From positions 1 to 64,000 of the forward strand of contig NZ_LLWQ01000142.1 of the NCBI RefSeq assembly GCF_001447385.1: a stretch of DNA of 64,000 bases. The letters are read 5' to 3'. Shown here piece by piece: positions 43,539 to 52,836 of this stretch. This DNA is from Paracoccus sp. MKU1. Its GTDB lineage: Bacteria > Pseudomonadota > Alphaproteobacteria > Rhodobacterales > Rhodobacteraceae. The notes beneath the pieces are model-generated. The model did no database searches. It was not told where the DNA came from and saw only the letters and a list, made by a program, of their open reading frames with translations. The first letter of the stretch is position 1. Each line of letters starts with the position of its first letter. Both the position numbers and the translations under genes were made by a program.

Positions 43539-43555
43539 TTGACCATTTGGGTCAA
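43539..43555. promoter_or_regulatory. Operator-like inverted repeat between dld and gntR-type gene
   Basis: TTGACC-ATTTG-GGTCAA is a perfect 6-bp inverted repeat with a 5-base centre in the divergent region, about 100 bp from each start. Half-sites of this form are typical of FadR/PdhR/LldR-type GntR regulators. Confidence 0.5.
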
Positions 43556-43659
43556 GCGGGAAATCCATTGCGCCGGATCGCGGGCTTCGGCTAATCTTCA
43601 AGGCCGGAGAATGCCGGATAAGTCCCTGAAATTCCGGTATCCCCTTCAAGGAGACGAGC

Positions 43660-44433
43660 ATGGCCAGCGAAGTGAACAAGGGCGCCCCTGCCGCGGAAAC
43701 CACCGCCCGGCATATCGAGGACCTGATTCTCGAAGGCTCGCTGCGCCCCGGCGATCCCTTGCTGCCCGAACGCGAGATGGCGCTGCGGCTGAACGTCTCG
43801 CGCCCGACCTTGCGGCAGGGCATCCGCATGCTGGAGGAGAAGGGGCTGATCGTTGCCGATCCGGGCGGCGGGCGGCGGGTGGCGCAGCTGGCGACCAGCA
43901 TCACCGATCCGCTGATCGAGCTGATGGCCTCGCGCGGGGAGGTGGTGGACGATTATCTGGAGCTGCGCGGCACGCTGGAGGGCATGGCGGCGAGCCTGGC
44001 CGCGACGCGGGCCAATGACGTGGACCGCGCCACGCTGAGCCGCTGCATGGAGCGCATCGACCTGGCCCATGACGAGGCCGACCCCCGCCACGAGGCCGAG
44101 GCCGATGTCGATCTGCATATCGCGGTCTATGAGGCCAGCCACAATATCGTGCTGCTTCAGATCATGCGGGCGCTGTCGGGCATGCTGCGCAAGGGCGTGT
44201 TCCACAACCGCGAGAAGCTCTATGCCCGGCCCGAGGTGCGCGACGTGCTGCGCGCCCAGCATCGCGCCATCCATGACGCGATCATCGCCCGCGATCCCGA
44301 GGCGGCGGCCCGTGCCGCCCAGGACCACATGAGCTATACCAAGCGCGTCCGGGCCGAGATCATCGCCGCCGAGACGCGGCTGGAAATCTCGTTGCGCCGC
44401 ATCGAGGGCGGCAGCCTGACCGCCCGGAACTGA
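43660..44433 (+). CDS. FadR-subfamily GntR regulator, probably of lactate genes
   Basis: 257 residues. N-terminal winged HTH (TARHIEDLILEGSLRPGDPLLPEREMALRLNVSRPTLRQGIRML) and C-terminal FCD domain (HIAVYEASHNIVLLQIM; LRAQHRAIHDAIIARDPEAA). Divergent from dld, as PdhR/LldR proteins often are; lactate or pyruvate would be the inducer. It also precedes the gluconate genes, so a role there is not excluded. AAGGAGACGAGC precedes the ATG. Confidence 0.85.
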   Translation: MASEVNKGAPAAETTARHIEDLILEGSLRPGDPLLPEREMALRLNVSRPTLRQGIRMLEEKGLIVADPGGGRRVAQLATSITDPLIELMASRGEVVDDYLELRGTLEGMAASLAATRANDVDRATLSRCMERIDLAHDEADPRHEAEADVDLHIAVYEASHNIVLLQIMRALSGMLRKGVFHNREKLYARPEVRDVLRAQHRAIHDAIIARDPEAAARAAQDHMSYTKRVRAEIIAAETRLEISLRRIEGGSLTARN

Positions 44434-44496
44434 ACGGCTTTGCCGGTCCCGGCAACTGTGCCATCATGATTCCCTGCAACCCCAGGGAGATGGCGC

Positions 44497-44763
44497 ATGG
44501 ACATGATGGACAGGCTGGCCGCCCGGATCGACGGTCTCGAAGGCCGGATGATCGCGCATCGCCGCACGATTGAGACGCTGCTGGACCTTTCGCCCGAAAG
44601 CGTCCGGGCCGCAATGCTGGCATGGCTGGAGGAGCGCGAGGTGATGCTGGACGGGCAGGAGGATCCCGGCGTGGTTGCCGGCCCCGAGGCGGCGCTGGAG
44701 CTGGCGCTTTCGGACGAGATGCGCCTGCTGCACGATCACTTGGCCGCCGCGGCGCAACGCTAG
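44497..44763 (+). CDS. Small helical hypothetical protein
   Basis: 88 residues with no recognised domain. Strongly helical: MDMMDRLAARIDGLEGRMIAHRRTIETLLD, then AMLAWLEEREVMLD and LALSDEMRLLHDHLAAAA. Acidic overall, no membrane segment or signal. AGGGAGATGGCGC lies ahead of the ATG. It follows the GntR-type regulator by 63 bp and ends 131 bp before gntP, so it could belong to either transcript. Confidence 0.65.
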   Translation: MDMMDRLAARIDGLEGRMIAHRRTIETLLDLSPESVRAAMLAWLEEREVMLDGQEDPGVVAGPEAALELALSDEMRLLHDHLAAAAQR

Positions 44764-44778
44764 CAAACCCTCTTAACC

Positions 44779-44807
44779 TTTTGCGCAGCACGTGTTAACG
44801 CTAACAT
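44779..44807 (+). promoter_or_regulatory. gntP promoter with a LacI-type operator
   Basis: TGTTAACGCTAACA (44793-44806) is an inverted repeat like operators of LacI-family gluconate repressors. It covers a possible -10 (TAACAT, 44802-44807), 17 bases after TTTTGC (44779-44784). No LacI-type regulator is in the window. Confidence 0.45.
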
Positions 44808-44894
44808 AGACATTGCCGCTACGCATCCGGGGAGGACGGGGCGGCAGGATCCGATCACAGGCTGACCCAAGACCATTCCGCTGGAGGAGTTTTC

Positions 44895-46271
44895 ATGAAT
44901 TCTGTCGAGCCCGTTCACAGCACGGCGGTGCTGTTGCTGATCGCCCTGGCGGCGGTCCTTGTCCTGCTGGTGCTCATCATGCGGTTCCGGCTGCATGCCT
45001 TTGTCTCGCTGGTTCTGGTCAGCCTGATGACCGCGATGGTCGCCGGCATTCCCATGGCCGATGTGATTCCGGCGCTGATGCAAGGCTTCGGCTCGACCCT
45101 GGCCACGGTGGCGCTGCTGGTGGGCTTCGGCGCCATGATCGGGCGGCTTCTGGAGATCACCGGCGGCGCGCAGGTGCTGGCGGACCGGCTGATCGGCCAG
45201 TTCGGCGCCGAGCGCGCGCCCTTTGCGCTGGGCGTGGCCTCGCTGCTGTTCGGCTTTCCGATCTTTTTCGATGCCGGGCTGGTGGTGATGCTGCCGATCA
45301 TCTTCAGCGTGGCCTATCGCTTCGGCGGCTCGGTGCTGCTTTACGCGCTGCCGGCGGCGGGGGCCTTTGCGGCCATGCATGCGCTGTTGCCGCCGCATCC
45401 GGGGCCGGTGGCGGCGGGCGACCTGCTGGGGGCCGATATCGGGCTGCTGGTGGTGGTCGGGCTGGTCGTGGCGCTGCCGACCTGGTTCTTCGGCAGCTAT
45501 CTGTTCGGGCTCTGGGCCGGGCGGCGCTTCGTGCTGCCGATCCCGCAGATCCTGGGCGCGGTCGAGGCCGAGGCGCATGACCGCATCCCGCCGAGCTTTG
45601 GCACCGTGATGCTGGTGCTGTTGCTGCCGCTGGGGCTGATCTTCCTGAATACCGGGCTGGGCACGTTGGCAACGGCGGGGTTGGTCGATGCTGGTGCGGG
45701 CTGGGTCACGGTGCTGCGGCTGATCGGCCAGACGCCCATCGCGCTGCTCATCACCGTGCTGGTCGCCATGGCGCTGTTGGGCCGGGGCCGCAGCGCGGCC
45801 GAGATCGAAAAGATCATGGACGGCGCGCTGGCGCCGATCTGCGCCATCATCCTGGTCACCGGGGCGGGCGGCATGTTCGGCGGCGTGCTGCGCGCCAGCG
45901 GCATCGGCGAGGCGCTGGCCTCGAGCCTCGATGCCGTGGGCATGCCGCTGATCGTCGCGGCCTTCGTCATCTCGATGGCGCTGCGGGTGGCGCAGGGCTC
46001 GGCCACGGTGGCGCTGACCACCACCGCCGGGCTGATCGCGCCCACGGTGGCCGCGACCACCGGCCTGAGCGAGTTCGACCGCTGCTTCCTGGTGGTGGCC
46101 ATCGCCGGCGGCGCGACCGTGCTGAGCCATTTCAACGATTCCGGCTTCTGGCTGGTCGGGCGGTTCCTGGAGATGGACGAAAAGACCACGCTGAAGACCT
46201 GGACGGTGATGGAGACGCTGCTGGGCAGCATCGCCTTCGGCTTCGCCCTGCTCGGCTGGTGGCTGCTGTGA
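44895..46271 (+). CDS. gntP: Gluconate permease, GntP family
   Basis: 458 residues with about 12-13 hydrophobic segments. Family features include GFGSTLATVALLVGFGAMIGRLLEITGGAQVLAD, FPIFFDAGLVVMLPI, LPPHPGPVAA and, near the end, HFNDSGFWLVGRFLEM. Proton-coupled uptake of gluconate or a related aldonate across the inner membrane. GGAGGAGTTTTC precedes the ATG. gntK follows in overlap, which supports gluconate as substrate. Confidence 0.92.
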   Translation: MNSVEPVHSTAVLLLIALAAVLVLLVLIMRFRLHAFVSLVLVSLMTAMVAGIPMADVIPALMQGFGSTLATVALLVGFGAMIGRLLEITGGAQVLADRLIGQFGAERAPFALGVASLLFGFPIFFDAGLVVMLPIIFSVAYRFGGSVLLYALPAAGAFAAMHALLPPHPGPVAAGDLLGADIGLLVVVGLVVALPTWFFGSYLFGLWAGRRFVLPIPQILGAVEAEAHDRIPPSFGTVMLVLLLPLGLIFLNTGLGTLATAGLVDAGAGWVTVLRLIGQTPIALLITVLVAMALLGRGRSAAEIEKIMDGALAPICAIILVTGAGGMFGGVLRASGIGEALASSLDAVGMPLIVAAFVISMALRVAQGSATVALTTTAGLIAPTVAATTGLSEFDRCFLVVAIAGGATVLSHFNDSGFWLVGRFLEMDEKTTLKTWTVMETLLGSIAFGFALLGWWLL

Positions 46272-46783
46272 GCGGCGCGGCGCAGCATATCGTGGTGATG
46301 GGCGTCTCGGGCGCCGGGAAAAGCACCACGGGCGAGGCGCTGGCCCGGCACCTGGGCTGGCCCTTCGTCGAGGGCGACAGCTTCCACCCCGAGGCCAATG
46401 TCGCCAAGATGCGCGCCGGCATGCCGCTGGACGATGACGACCGCGCGCCCTGGCTGCGGGCGCTGGCCGCCGAGATCGGCCGCCACGAGGCGCGGGGCCA
46501 GTCCTCGGTCATCGGCTGCTCGTCGCTGAAGCGGGCCTATCGCGACATCCTGCGCGAGGGCGCGCCGCGGGTCCGCTTCCTGCATGTGCATGGCCCGCGC
46601 GACCTGCTGGAAAGCCGGCTCTCGCATCGCGCGGGGCATTTCTTCCCGGCCAAGCTGCTGGATTCGCAGCTGGCGACGCTGGAGCCGCTGGCCGCGGACG
46701 AGGACGGCGCGGTTGTGGATATGGCGCTGTCGGTCCAGGATCAGGTTCGGCAGGCGCTGCGCCTGCTGGCGCTGGACGGCTGA
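46268..46783 (+). CDS. gntK: Gluconokinase
   Basis: About 171 residues from a GTG at 46268 that overlaps the gntP stop (GTGA); a GTG three codons earlier is possible. P-loop GVSGAGKSTTGEAL, then FVEGDSFHPEANVAKM, PLDDDDRAPWL, SSLKRAYRDILR, and LESRLSHRAGHFFPAKLLDSQLATLEP, all standard for thermoresistant gluconokinases. Phosphorylates gluconate to 6-phosphogluconate for the Entner-Doudoroff or pentose phosphate route. Confidence 0.95.
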   Translation: MSGAAQHIVVMGVSGAGKSTTGEALARHLGWPFVEGDSFHPEANVAKMRAGMPLDDDDRAPWLRALAAEIGRHEARGQSSVIGCSSLKRAYRDILREGAPRVRFLHVHGPRDLLESRLSHRAGHFFPAKLLDSQLATLEPLAADEDGAVVDMALSVQDQVRQALRLLALDG

Positions 46784-46810
46784 AGGCCGGCCGGAAACAG
46801 GAGGACCGAG

Positions 46811-47743
46811 ATGAGCTGGAACCCCGCCCTGGCCCCCGGCTGCCCCGATGCGGTCGGCATGGACCAGATCGAGACGCTGATCATTCCCCGCGCCCGCGAC
46901 ATCGGCGGTTTCGAGGTGCGCCGGGCGCTGCCGGCGCCGAGGCGGCAGATGGTGGGGCCGTTCATCTTCTTCGACCAGGCCGGGCCGGCCGAGTTCCTGA
47001 CCGGGCAGGGCATCGACATCCGCCCGCATCCGCATATCGGGCTGGGCACGGTGACCTATCTCTATCGCGGCGATTTCCACCATCGCGACAGCATCGGCAG
47101 CGACCAGGTGATCCTGCCCGGCGCGGTCAACTGGATGGTGGCCGGCCGTGGCGTCACCCATTCCGAGCGCACCTCCGAACAGGCGCGGCGGGGGCCGCAC
47201 GGGCTGTTCGGCATCCAGACCTGGATCGCCCTGCCCGAGGATCGCGAGGACATGGCGCCGATCTTCGAGCATCACGGCAAGGAGGCGCTGCCCGAGATCG
47301 AGGCCGAGGGCGTCCATGCCAGGCTGATCCTGGGAAATGCCTATGGCGAGCGCGCCCCGGCGACGCTGTATTCCGAGACCTTCTATCTGGACGTGACGCT
47401 GGCCCCCGGCGCGCGCTTTCCGCTGCCGGACGAGCACGAGGATCGCGGGCTCTATATCACCCAGGGCTCGGTCGGCATTGCCGGGCAGGTGTTCGAGGCC
47501 GGGCGGATGATGGTGTTCCGGCCCGGCGACCGCATCACCGTCGCCGCCGGGCCGCAGGGCGCGCGGTTGATGGCGCTGGGGGGCGCGACGCTGAACGGGC
47601 CGCGCCATATCTGGTGGAATTTCGTCGCCTCGTCGCGTGAGCGCATCGAGCATGCCAAGGAGCAATGGCGCGCGGCGCATTGGGGTCGGGGGCTGTTCGA
47701 CCTGCCGCCCACCGACCGCGAGGACTATATCCCGCTGCCCTGA
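46811..47743 (+). CDS. Pirin family protein
   Basis: 310 residues, two-cupin pirin fold. The N-terminal metal site is visible in IRPHPHIGLGTVTYLYRGDFHHRDS and MVAGRGVTHSERT (three His and one Glu). The C-terminal pirin domain contains LPDEHEDRGLYITQGSV and WWNFVASSRERIEHAKEQW. Some members have quercetinase activity, others regulate transcription or pyruvate dehydrogenase; nothing here decides. 27 bp after gntK, overlapping the convergent photolyase gene by 19 bp. Confidence 0.9.
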   Translation: MSWNPALAPGCPDAVGMDQIETLIIPRARDIGGFEVRRALPAPRRQMVGPFIFFDQAGPAEFLTGQGIDIRPHPHIGLGTVTYLYRGDFHHRDSIGSDQVILPGAVNWMVAGRGVTHSERTSEQARRGPHGLFGIQTWIALPEDREDMAPIFEHHGKEALPEIEAEGVHARLILGNAYGERAPATLYSETFYLDVTLAPGARFPLPDEHEDRGLYITQGSVGIAGQVFEAGRMMVFRPGDRITVAAGPQGARLMALGGATLNGPRHIWWNFVASSRERIEHAKEQWRAAHWGRGLFDLPPTDREDYIPLP

Positions 47744-49155
47744 ACCCGGTGCCGGAACGCCGCATGGGCGGCCAGCGCCCGGGCCCGGCCGCTGGTCGGA
47801 TCCGCGCCGTCCTCGGCATAGTGCCGCGAGACCTGCCATGCCGGCGGCAGGCTGTCGAAATACCCGCGCGCCTCCTCGGCCTCGGCGCCCTGCCAGCCCA
47901 GCAGCCAGCGCCGGCGATAGCGGCCCTGCGGGTCGAATTGCGCGGCCTGCCTTTCGGGGTTGAAGATGCGGAAGAAGGGTGCCGCATCCGGGCCGCAGCC
48001 CGCCACCCATTGCCAGTTCATCGCGTTCGAGGCCGGGTCCCAGTCGGTCAGGCTGTCGGCGAAATGCGCCAGCCCCAGCCGCCAGTCGGTCAGCAGGTGC
48101 TTGGTCAGCCAGCTTGCCGCCACCATGCGCACCCGGTTGTGCATCCGCCCCGTCACCCGCATCTCGCGCAGCCCGGCATCGACCAGCGCGATGCCGGTTT
48201 CGGCGCGCTGCCAGCGGGTCAGGTCGCCGCTGGCGCCGCGCCAGGGGAAATCCGACCATTCCGGCCGCCAGGGCTGGCGGGCGAGCCGGGGAAACGCGAT
48301 CAGCAGGTGCCAGGCGAATTCGCGCCAGATCAGCTCGGTCAGGAAGGCGGCGATGCCGGCGCCGGCGGCGGAATCGGCCCTGGCCCGTGCCGTGGCGATG
48401 GCCCAGAGGTCGCGCGGGCCGATCTCGCCCACCGCCAGAGACTCGGACAGGCCCGAGGTCGCGTCGCGGTCGGGCCGGTCGCGCTGCGCGGCATAATCGC
48501 CGGCGCGGTCGAGGAAATCGCCGAGCCGGGCCAGCGCCGCCGCCTCGCCGGCCGGCAGGGCGTGGCGCTCCAGCACCGCGCGGCCGCGATGCAGGTCCGG
48601 CGCCAGGTCCAGCCGGTCGAGCGCCAGCCCCTGCGGCGGATCGGCCAGCGGCGCGAGCCTTGGCGCCTCGCCGCCGGGCCGGTCGGGGCCGATGGCGCGC
48701 AGGGTGCGGGCGAAGGGGGTGAAGACACGATAGGCGCCGCCCGAGCCGGTGCGCAGGGCGCGCGGATGCAGAAGCAGATGGCCCGGATGCAGCACCAGCC
48801 GCGCCGGCGTGCCGGCCAGCGCCCGGCCCAGCCGCTGCTGCGCGGCGATCGTCCCGGGCTCGGGCCAGTCGTTCATGTGCAGCGCGGCCGCGCCGATGCG
48901 GGCGGTCAGATCGGGCAGAAGCGCCTCGGGCTCGCCCTCCAGCACCAGCACGGCCGCGCCATGGCGGCGGCGCAGCTCGGCGTCGAAGGCCCGCAGGGCG
49001 CGCTCGATCCGCCAGCGGCTGGCCGCGCCCTGCGCCCGCAAGCCGCGGTCGATCAGAAAGACCGGCAGCACCGGCCCCGCGGCCGCGGCGGCGGCCATGG
49101 CGGCATTGTCCCGGAAACGGAAGTCGCGGCAGAGCCAGAGGATGCTGGGCGGCAT
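47725..49155 (-). CDS. phrB: Deoxyribodipyrimidine photolyase (class I)
   Basis: 476 residues. N-terminal antenna domain (ILWLCRDFRFRDNAAMAAA to about 130) and C-terminal FAD domain with LIWREFAWHLLIAFP, RMHNRVRMVAASWLTKHLL, the tryptophan-rich DWDPASNAMNWQWVAGCG and PFFRIFNPERQAAQFDPQG. Uses blue light to split cyclobutane pyrimidine dimers. The start at 49155 gives the family N-terminus. Confidence 0.94.
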   Translation of the reverse strand: MPPSILWLCRDFRFRDNAAMAAAAAAGPVLPVFLIDRGLRAQGAASRWRIERALRAFDAELRRRHGAAVLVLEGEPEALLPDLTARIGAAALHMNDWPEPGTIAAQQRLGRALAGTPARLVLHPGHLLLHPRALRTGSGGAYRVFTPFARTLRAIGPDRPGGEAPRLAPLADPPQGLALDRLDLAPDLHRGRAVLERHALPAGEAAALARLGDFLDRAGDYAAQRDRPDRDATSGLSESLAVGEIGPRDLWAIATARARADSAAGAGIAAFLTELIWREFAWHLLIAFPRLARQPWRPEWSDFPWRGASGDLTRWQRAETGIALVDAGLREMRVTGRMHNRVRMVAASWLTKHLLTDWRLGLAHFADSLTDWDPASNAMNWQWVAGCGPDAAPFFRIFNPERQAAQFDPQGRYRRRWLLGWQGAEAEEARGYFDSLPPAWQVSRHYAEDGADPTSGRARALAAHAAFRHRVQGSGI

Positions 49156-49306
49156 GGGCAGGGTCCGGCGGCAAGGTCGCGGGCCAGTGAGCAGGGTTTC
49201 GCGCGCCGGCGCAAGACCTGCCGGCGACGCTGGTTCGACGGGGCCATGCTGCGCCCGTTGCCGCCGGCGGCCCGCCGCCTTGCGGCTGGGCCGGGGCTTG
49301 GCGGGC

Positions 49307-51145
49307 CTATTCCGGCAGGATGCGCACCGCGCCCTTGTCGGCCGAGGCGGCGAATTGCGCATAGACCTTGAGCGCCGCCGAGACCTGGCGCTGGCGCGGC
49401 TGCGCGGGCTTCCAGCCCCTGGCGTCCTGTTCGGCGCGGCGCGCGGCCAGCTCGTCCTCGGGCACCGCCAGCCGGATCGAGCGGTTGGGGATGTCGATCT
49501 CGATCAGGTCGCCGTCGCGCACCAGGCCGATGGTGCCGCCGGCCGCCGCCTCGGGGCTGACATGGCCGATGGAAAGGCCCGAGGTGCCGCCCGAGAAGCG
49601 CCCGTCGGTGATCAGCGCGCAGGCCTTGCCCAGGCCCTTCGATTTCAGGTAGCTGGTCGGATACAGCATTTCCTGCATGCCCGGCCCGCCCTTGGGGCCT
49701 TCGTAGCGGATGACCACCACGTCGCCGGCCTCGACCTTGCCGGTCAGGATGCCGGACACCGCGGCGTCCTGGCTTTCATAGACCTTGGCCTTGCCGGAAA
49801 ACACCAGAATGGATTCGTCCACGCCGGCGGTCTTCACGATGCAGCCGTCCAGCGCGATGTTGCCCTTCAGCACCGCAAGCCCGCCATCCTTGGAAAACGG
49901 CGCCTTGGCCGAGCGGATCACGCCCTTTTCGCGGTCGAGGTCCAGATCGGGCCAGAGCGTCGCCTGGCTGAAGGCCACCTGCGTCGGCACGCCGCCCGGC
50001 GCGGCCAGGAACAGCTCGCGCGCAGCTGGATCGTTGCTGCGGGCGATGTCCCATTGGTCGATGGCGGCGCCGATGGTGGGGGCATGCACGGTCGGGCAAT
50101 CGCGGTCGATCAGCCCGGCGCGGTCCAGTTCCCCAAGGATCGCCATGATGCCGCCGGCGCGGTGGACGTCCTCCATATGCACGTTGGCGGTGTTCGGCGC
50201 GACCTTGCACAGGCAGGGCACCCGGCGCGACAGCGCGTCGATGTCGTCCATGGTGAAATCGACCCCGCCTTCCTGGGCGATGGCCAGCAGGTGCAGCACG
50301 GTGTTGGTCGAGCCGCCCATGGCGATGTCCAGCGCCATGGCGTTCTGGAACGCCGCCTTGCTGGCGATGGCGCGCGGCAGGACGCTCGCGTCGTCCTGTT
50401 CGTAATGGCGGCGCGTCACCTCGACGATGCGGCGGCCGGCCTCGAGGAACAGGTTCTTGCGCAAGGCATGCGTGGCCAGGGTCGAGCCGTTGCCGGGCAG
50501 CGACAGGCCCAGGGCTTCGCTGAGGCAGTTCATGGAATTGGCGGTGAACATGCCCGAGCAGGAGCCGCAGGTCGGGCAGGCGGCCTCCTCGATGGCGGCG
50601 AGATCGGCGTCCGAGACCTTGTCGTCGGCCGCCGCGACCATGGCGTCAACCAGGTCCAGCGAGACCTTGCGCCCGTCGCCCAGCGTGACCTTGCCCGCCT
50701 CCATCGGCCCGCCCGAGACGAAGACGGCGGGGATGTTCAGCCGCATCGCCGCCATCAGCATGCCGGGGGTGATCTTGTCGCAGTTCGAGATGCAGACCAT
50801 GGCATCGGCGCAATGCGCGTTGACCATGTATTCGACCGAGTCGGCGATCAATTCGCGCGAGGGCAGGGAATAGAGCATCCCGTCATGGCCCATGGCGATG
50901 CCGTCGTCGACCGCGATGGTGTTGAATTCCTTGGCGATGCCGCCGGCCGCCTCGACCTCGCGGGCGACCATCTGGCCCAGATCCTTCAGATGCACATGGC
51001 CCGGCACGAATTGGGTGAAGCTGTTCACGATGGCGATGATCGGCTTGCCGAAATCGCTGTTCTTCACCCCGGTCGCGCGCCAGAGGCCGCGGGCCCCTGC
51101 CATGTTGCGGCCATGGGTGGTGGTGCGGGAACGATATGCGGGCAT
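49307..51145 (-). CDS. ilvD: Dihydroxy-acid dehydratase
   Basis: 612 residues. Iron-sulfur ligands lie in [12 protein letters not shown] and [19 protein letters not shown]; other blocks are [33 protein letters not shown] and [20 protein letters not shown]. Makes the 2-keto acids in valine, isoleucine and pantothenate synthesis. Start at 51145 ([20 protein letters not shown]) is family-typical. A core biosynthetic gene on this replicon. The upstream gap 51146-51250 has TATCACG repeated at 51189 and 51220 but no certain promoter. Confidence 0.96.
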   Translation of the reverse strand: MPAYRSRTTTHGRNMAGARGLWRATGVKNSDFGKPIIAIVNSFTQFVPGHVHLKDLGQMVAREVEAAGGIAKEFNTIAVDDGIAMGHDGMLYSLPSRELIADSVEYMVNAHCADAMVCISNCDKITPGMLMAAMRLNIPAVFVSGGPMEAGKVTLGDGRKVSLDLVDAMVAAADDKVSDADLAAIEEAACPTCGSCSGMFTANSMNCLSEALGLSLPGNGSTLATHALRKNLFLEAGRRIVEVTRRHYEQDDASVLPRAIASKAAFQNAMALDIAMGGSTNTVLHLLAIAQEGGVDFTMDDIDALSRRVPCLCKVAPNTANVHMEDVHRAGGIMAILGELDRAGLIDRDCPTVHAPTIGAAIDQWDIARSNDPAARELFLAAPGGVPTQVAFSQATLWPDLDLDREKGVIRSAKAPFSKDGGLAVLKGNIALDGCIVKTAGVDESILVFSGKAKVYESQDAAVSGILTGKVEAGDVVVIRYEGPKGGPGMQEMLYPTSYLKSKGLGKACALITDGRFSGGTSGLSIGHVSPEAAAGGTIGLVRDGDLIEIDIPNRSIRLAVPEDELAARRAEQDARGWKPAQPRQRQVSAALKVYAQFAASADKGAVRILPE

Positions 51146-51250
51146 GGCTGGGTTCTCTGTCGTCTGATGTCCGTGCTGAGCGGCCAGTATCACGAAGGAA
51201 TTGGCGAAGTTACCCCATATCACGCTGGGCAGCGGCGACTACCCCCGATT

Positions 51251-51910
51251 TCACGCCCCGCCGGCCAGCCCGTGCAGGAGGCGCCGGCTGCGGCGCAGGA
51301 TGGTGATCGCGATCAGCGCCAGCACCAGCCACAGCGTCCAGACCAGCACCGGCCAGCCCGCGCCGGCGATCCAGGCGCCGGTCTGCACCAGCGCGCCCAG
51401 CGTCACGGCGGCCATGCGGTGCGACTTGGCCCCCGGGCCGCGGAAATCCGAGCCGAGCCCCGAGGCGCGGCCGAATTCGCGCAGATAGGCGGTCAGGATC
51501 GCCAGCGCCCCGGCCAGCAGCCCCAGCCCGGGCAGGCCCGCCGCCATGCCGAAGCCGGCCAGGATCAGCAGGTCGGAAAGCCGGTCCGGCACCTCGTTCC
51601 AGAAGGCGCCGTCGGGTGTGCCCAGGCCGCCCTCGACCGCGACCAGCCCGTCGAACAGGTTGCAGAGCAGCCGCAACTGGCAGAACAGCGCGCCGAGGAC
51701 GAGCAGCAGGCCCGAGGCCCAGAGCGCGCCGGCCTGCGCCGAGAGCGCGAAGGCCCCGCCCGAAAGCGCCGCGGCCACCACCGATCCGGCCGAGATGCGG
51801 TTCGGCGCGATCCCGCGCGCGACCAGGCGGCGGGTCACATGGGCCGCCCATTTCGTGTTGCGGCTGGCGATCGGGCGCCGGCTGAAATCCTCGGTCACAT
51901 CCACCCCCAT
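51251..51910 (-). CDS. CDP-alcohol phosphatidyltransferase family protein
   Basis: 219 residues with about five membrane helices. The family catalytic motif D-xx-DG-xx-AR...G-xxx-D-xxx-D appears in altered form: NLFDGLVAVEGG then GAFWNEVPDRLSD, so the first Asp is Asn, the Arg is Val and one further Asp is Asn. Relatives in other bacteria share this form, but which lipid head group is used is unknown. Overlaps the cdsA end by 16 bp, forming a plsC-cdsA-transferase operon. Confidence 0.82.
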   Translation of the reverse strand: MGVDVTEDFSRRPIASRNTKWAAHVTRRLVARGIAPNRISAGSVVAAALSGGAFALSAQAGALWASGLLLVLGALFCQLRLLCNLFDGLVAVEGGLGTPDGAFWNEVPDRLSDLLILAGFGMAAGLPGLGLLAGALAILTAYLREFGRASGLGSDFRGPGAKSHRMAAVTLGALVQTGAWIAGAGWPVLVWTLWLVLALIAITILRRSRRLLHGLAGGA

Positions 51911-52833
51911 GCCAGGATATGCAGGAAGACCGGCGCCGAGAAGACCAGGCTGTCCAGCCGGTCCAGGATGCCGCCATGGCCCTGGACCAGCGTGCCCCAG
52001 TCCTTGACGCCGCGGTCGCGCTTGATCGCCGACATGATGAGCCCGCCGAGCGCGCCGAAGCCGGTGACGGTCAGGGCGATCAGCCCGGCCTCCCACCACA
52101 GGAACGGCGTGATCGGCGTCAGCGCCATCCCCAGCGCCGTGGCGCTGAGCATGCCGCCGGCCAGCCCCTCGACCGTCTTGGAGGGCGAGACGCGCGGCGC
52201 CAGCAGGTGCCGGCCGATGCTCTTGCCCCAGACATATTGCAGCACGTCCGAGGCCTGCACCACCAGGATCAGCCAGGCGACCAGCGTGAAGGCGCTGTAG
52301 CGATAGCCCGGAATGTCCAGCGTCAGGATCGCCGGGATATGCGAGACGCAATAGACGCAGACCATCAGCCCCCATTGCGTCTCCGACACCCGGGTCAGGA
52401 AGCCCTGCACCTCGCCCTTGAACACGGTCACGACCGGCAGGAGCAGGAAGCTGTAGACCGGGATCAGCAGCGCGGCAAAGACCGGTACCTCGAAATAGAC
52501 CAGCAGGTATTGCAGCGGCAGGATCAGGTAGAAGGCGATGGCCAGCCCGTCATGGTCGTCGCGCCGGGTATGGGTGATGGTGGCAAACTCGCGCAGCGCC
52601 GCCATCGAGCAGAGCGCGAAGAACAGCGTGATCGCCCCGGCGCCCAGGGTGAAGATCAGCGCCAGCACGCCGATCATCACCCACCAGGCGCGGATGCGGT
52701 CGGCGAGGTTCTGCGCCATCGGCCCGCCGACGCGCCCCGAGCGGATCAGCCAGCGCGCGACTAGCGAGGCCAGGATCAGGAAGCCGAAGAGCCCGTAGAA
52801 CACGAAGGCCGAGGGAGAGTGGAAACGGTCCAT
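51895..52833 (-). CDS. cdsA: Phosphatidate cytidylyltransferase
   Basis: 312 residues, multi-spanning. CDS signature toward the C-terminus: LAPRVSPSKTVEGLAGG, then GFGALGGLIMSAIKRDRGVKDWGTLVQGHGGILDRLDSL. Makes CDP-diacylglycerol. It is longer and in a different setting than the usual uppS-cdsA-dxr copy, so it may be a second CdsA feeding the adjacent CDP-alcohol transferase. Confidence 0.9.
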   Translation of the reverse strand: MDRFHSPSAFVFYGLFGFLILASLVARWLIRSGRVGGPMAQNLADRIRAWWVMIGVLALIFTLGAGAITLFFALCSMAALREFATITHTRRDDHDGLAIAFYLILPLQYLLVYFEVPVFAALLIPVYSFLLLPVVTVFKGEVQGFLTRVSETQWGLMVCVYCVSHIPAILTLDIPGYRYSAFTLVAWLILVVQASDVLQYVWGKSIGRHLLAPRVSPSKTVEGLAGGMLSATALGMALTPITPFLWWEAGLIALTVTGFGALGGLIMSAIKRDRGVKDWGTLVQGHGGILDRLDSLVFSAPVFLHILAWGWM

Positions 52834-52836
52834 GGC

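Noticed and set aside
45497-49174. Long minus-strand frame opposite gntPK and pirin
   Set aside because: Shadow of well-supported genes on the plus strand; no family features or ribosome site.
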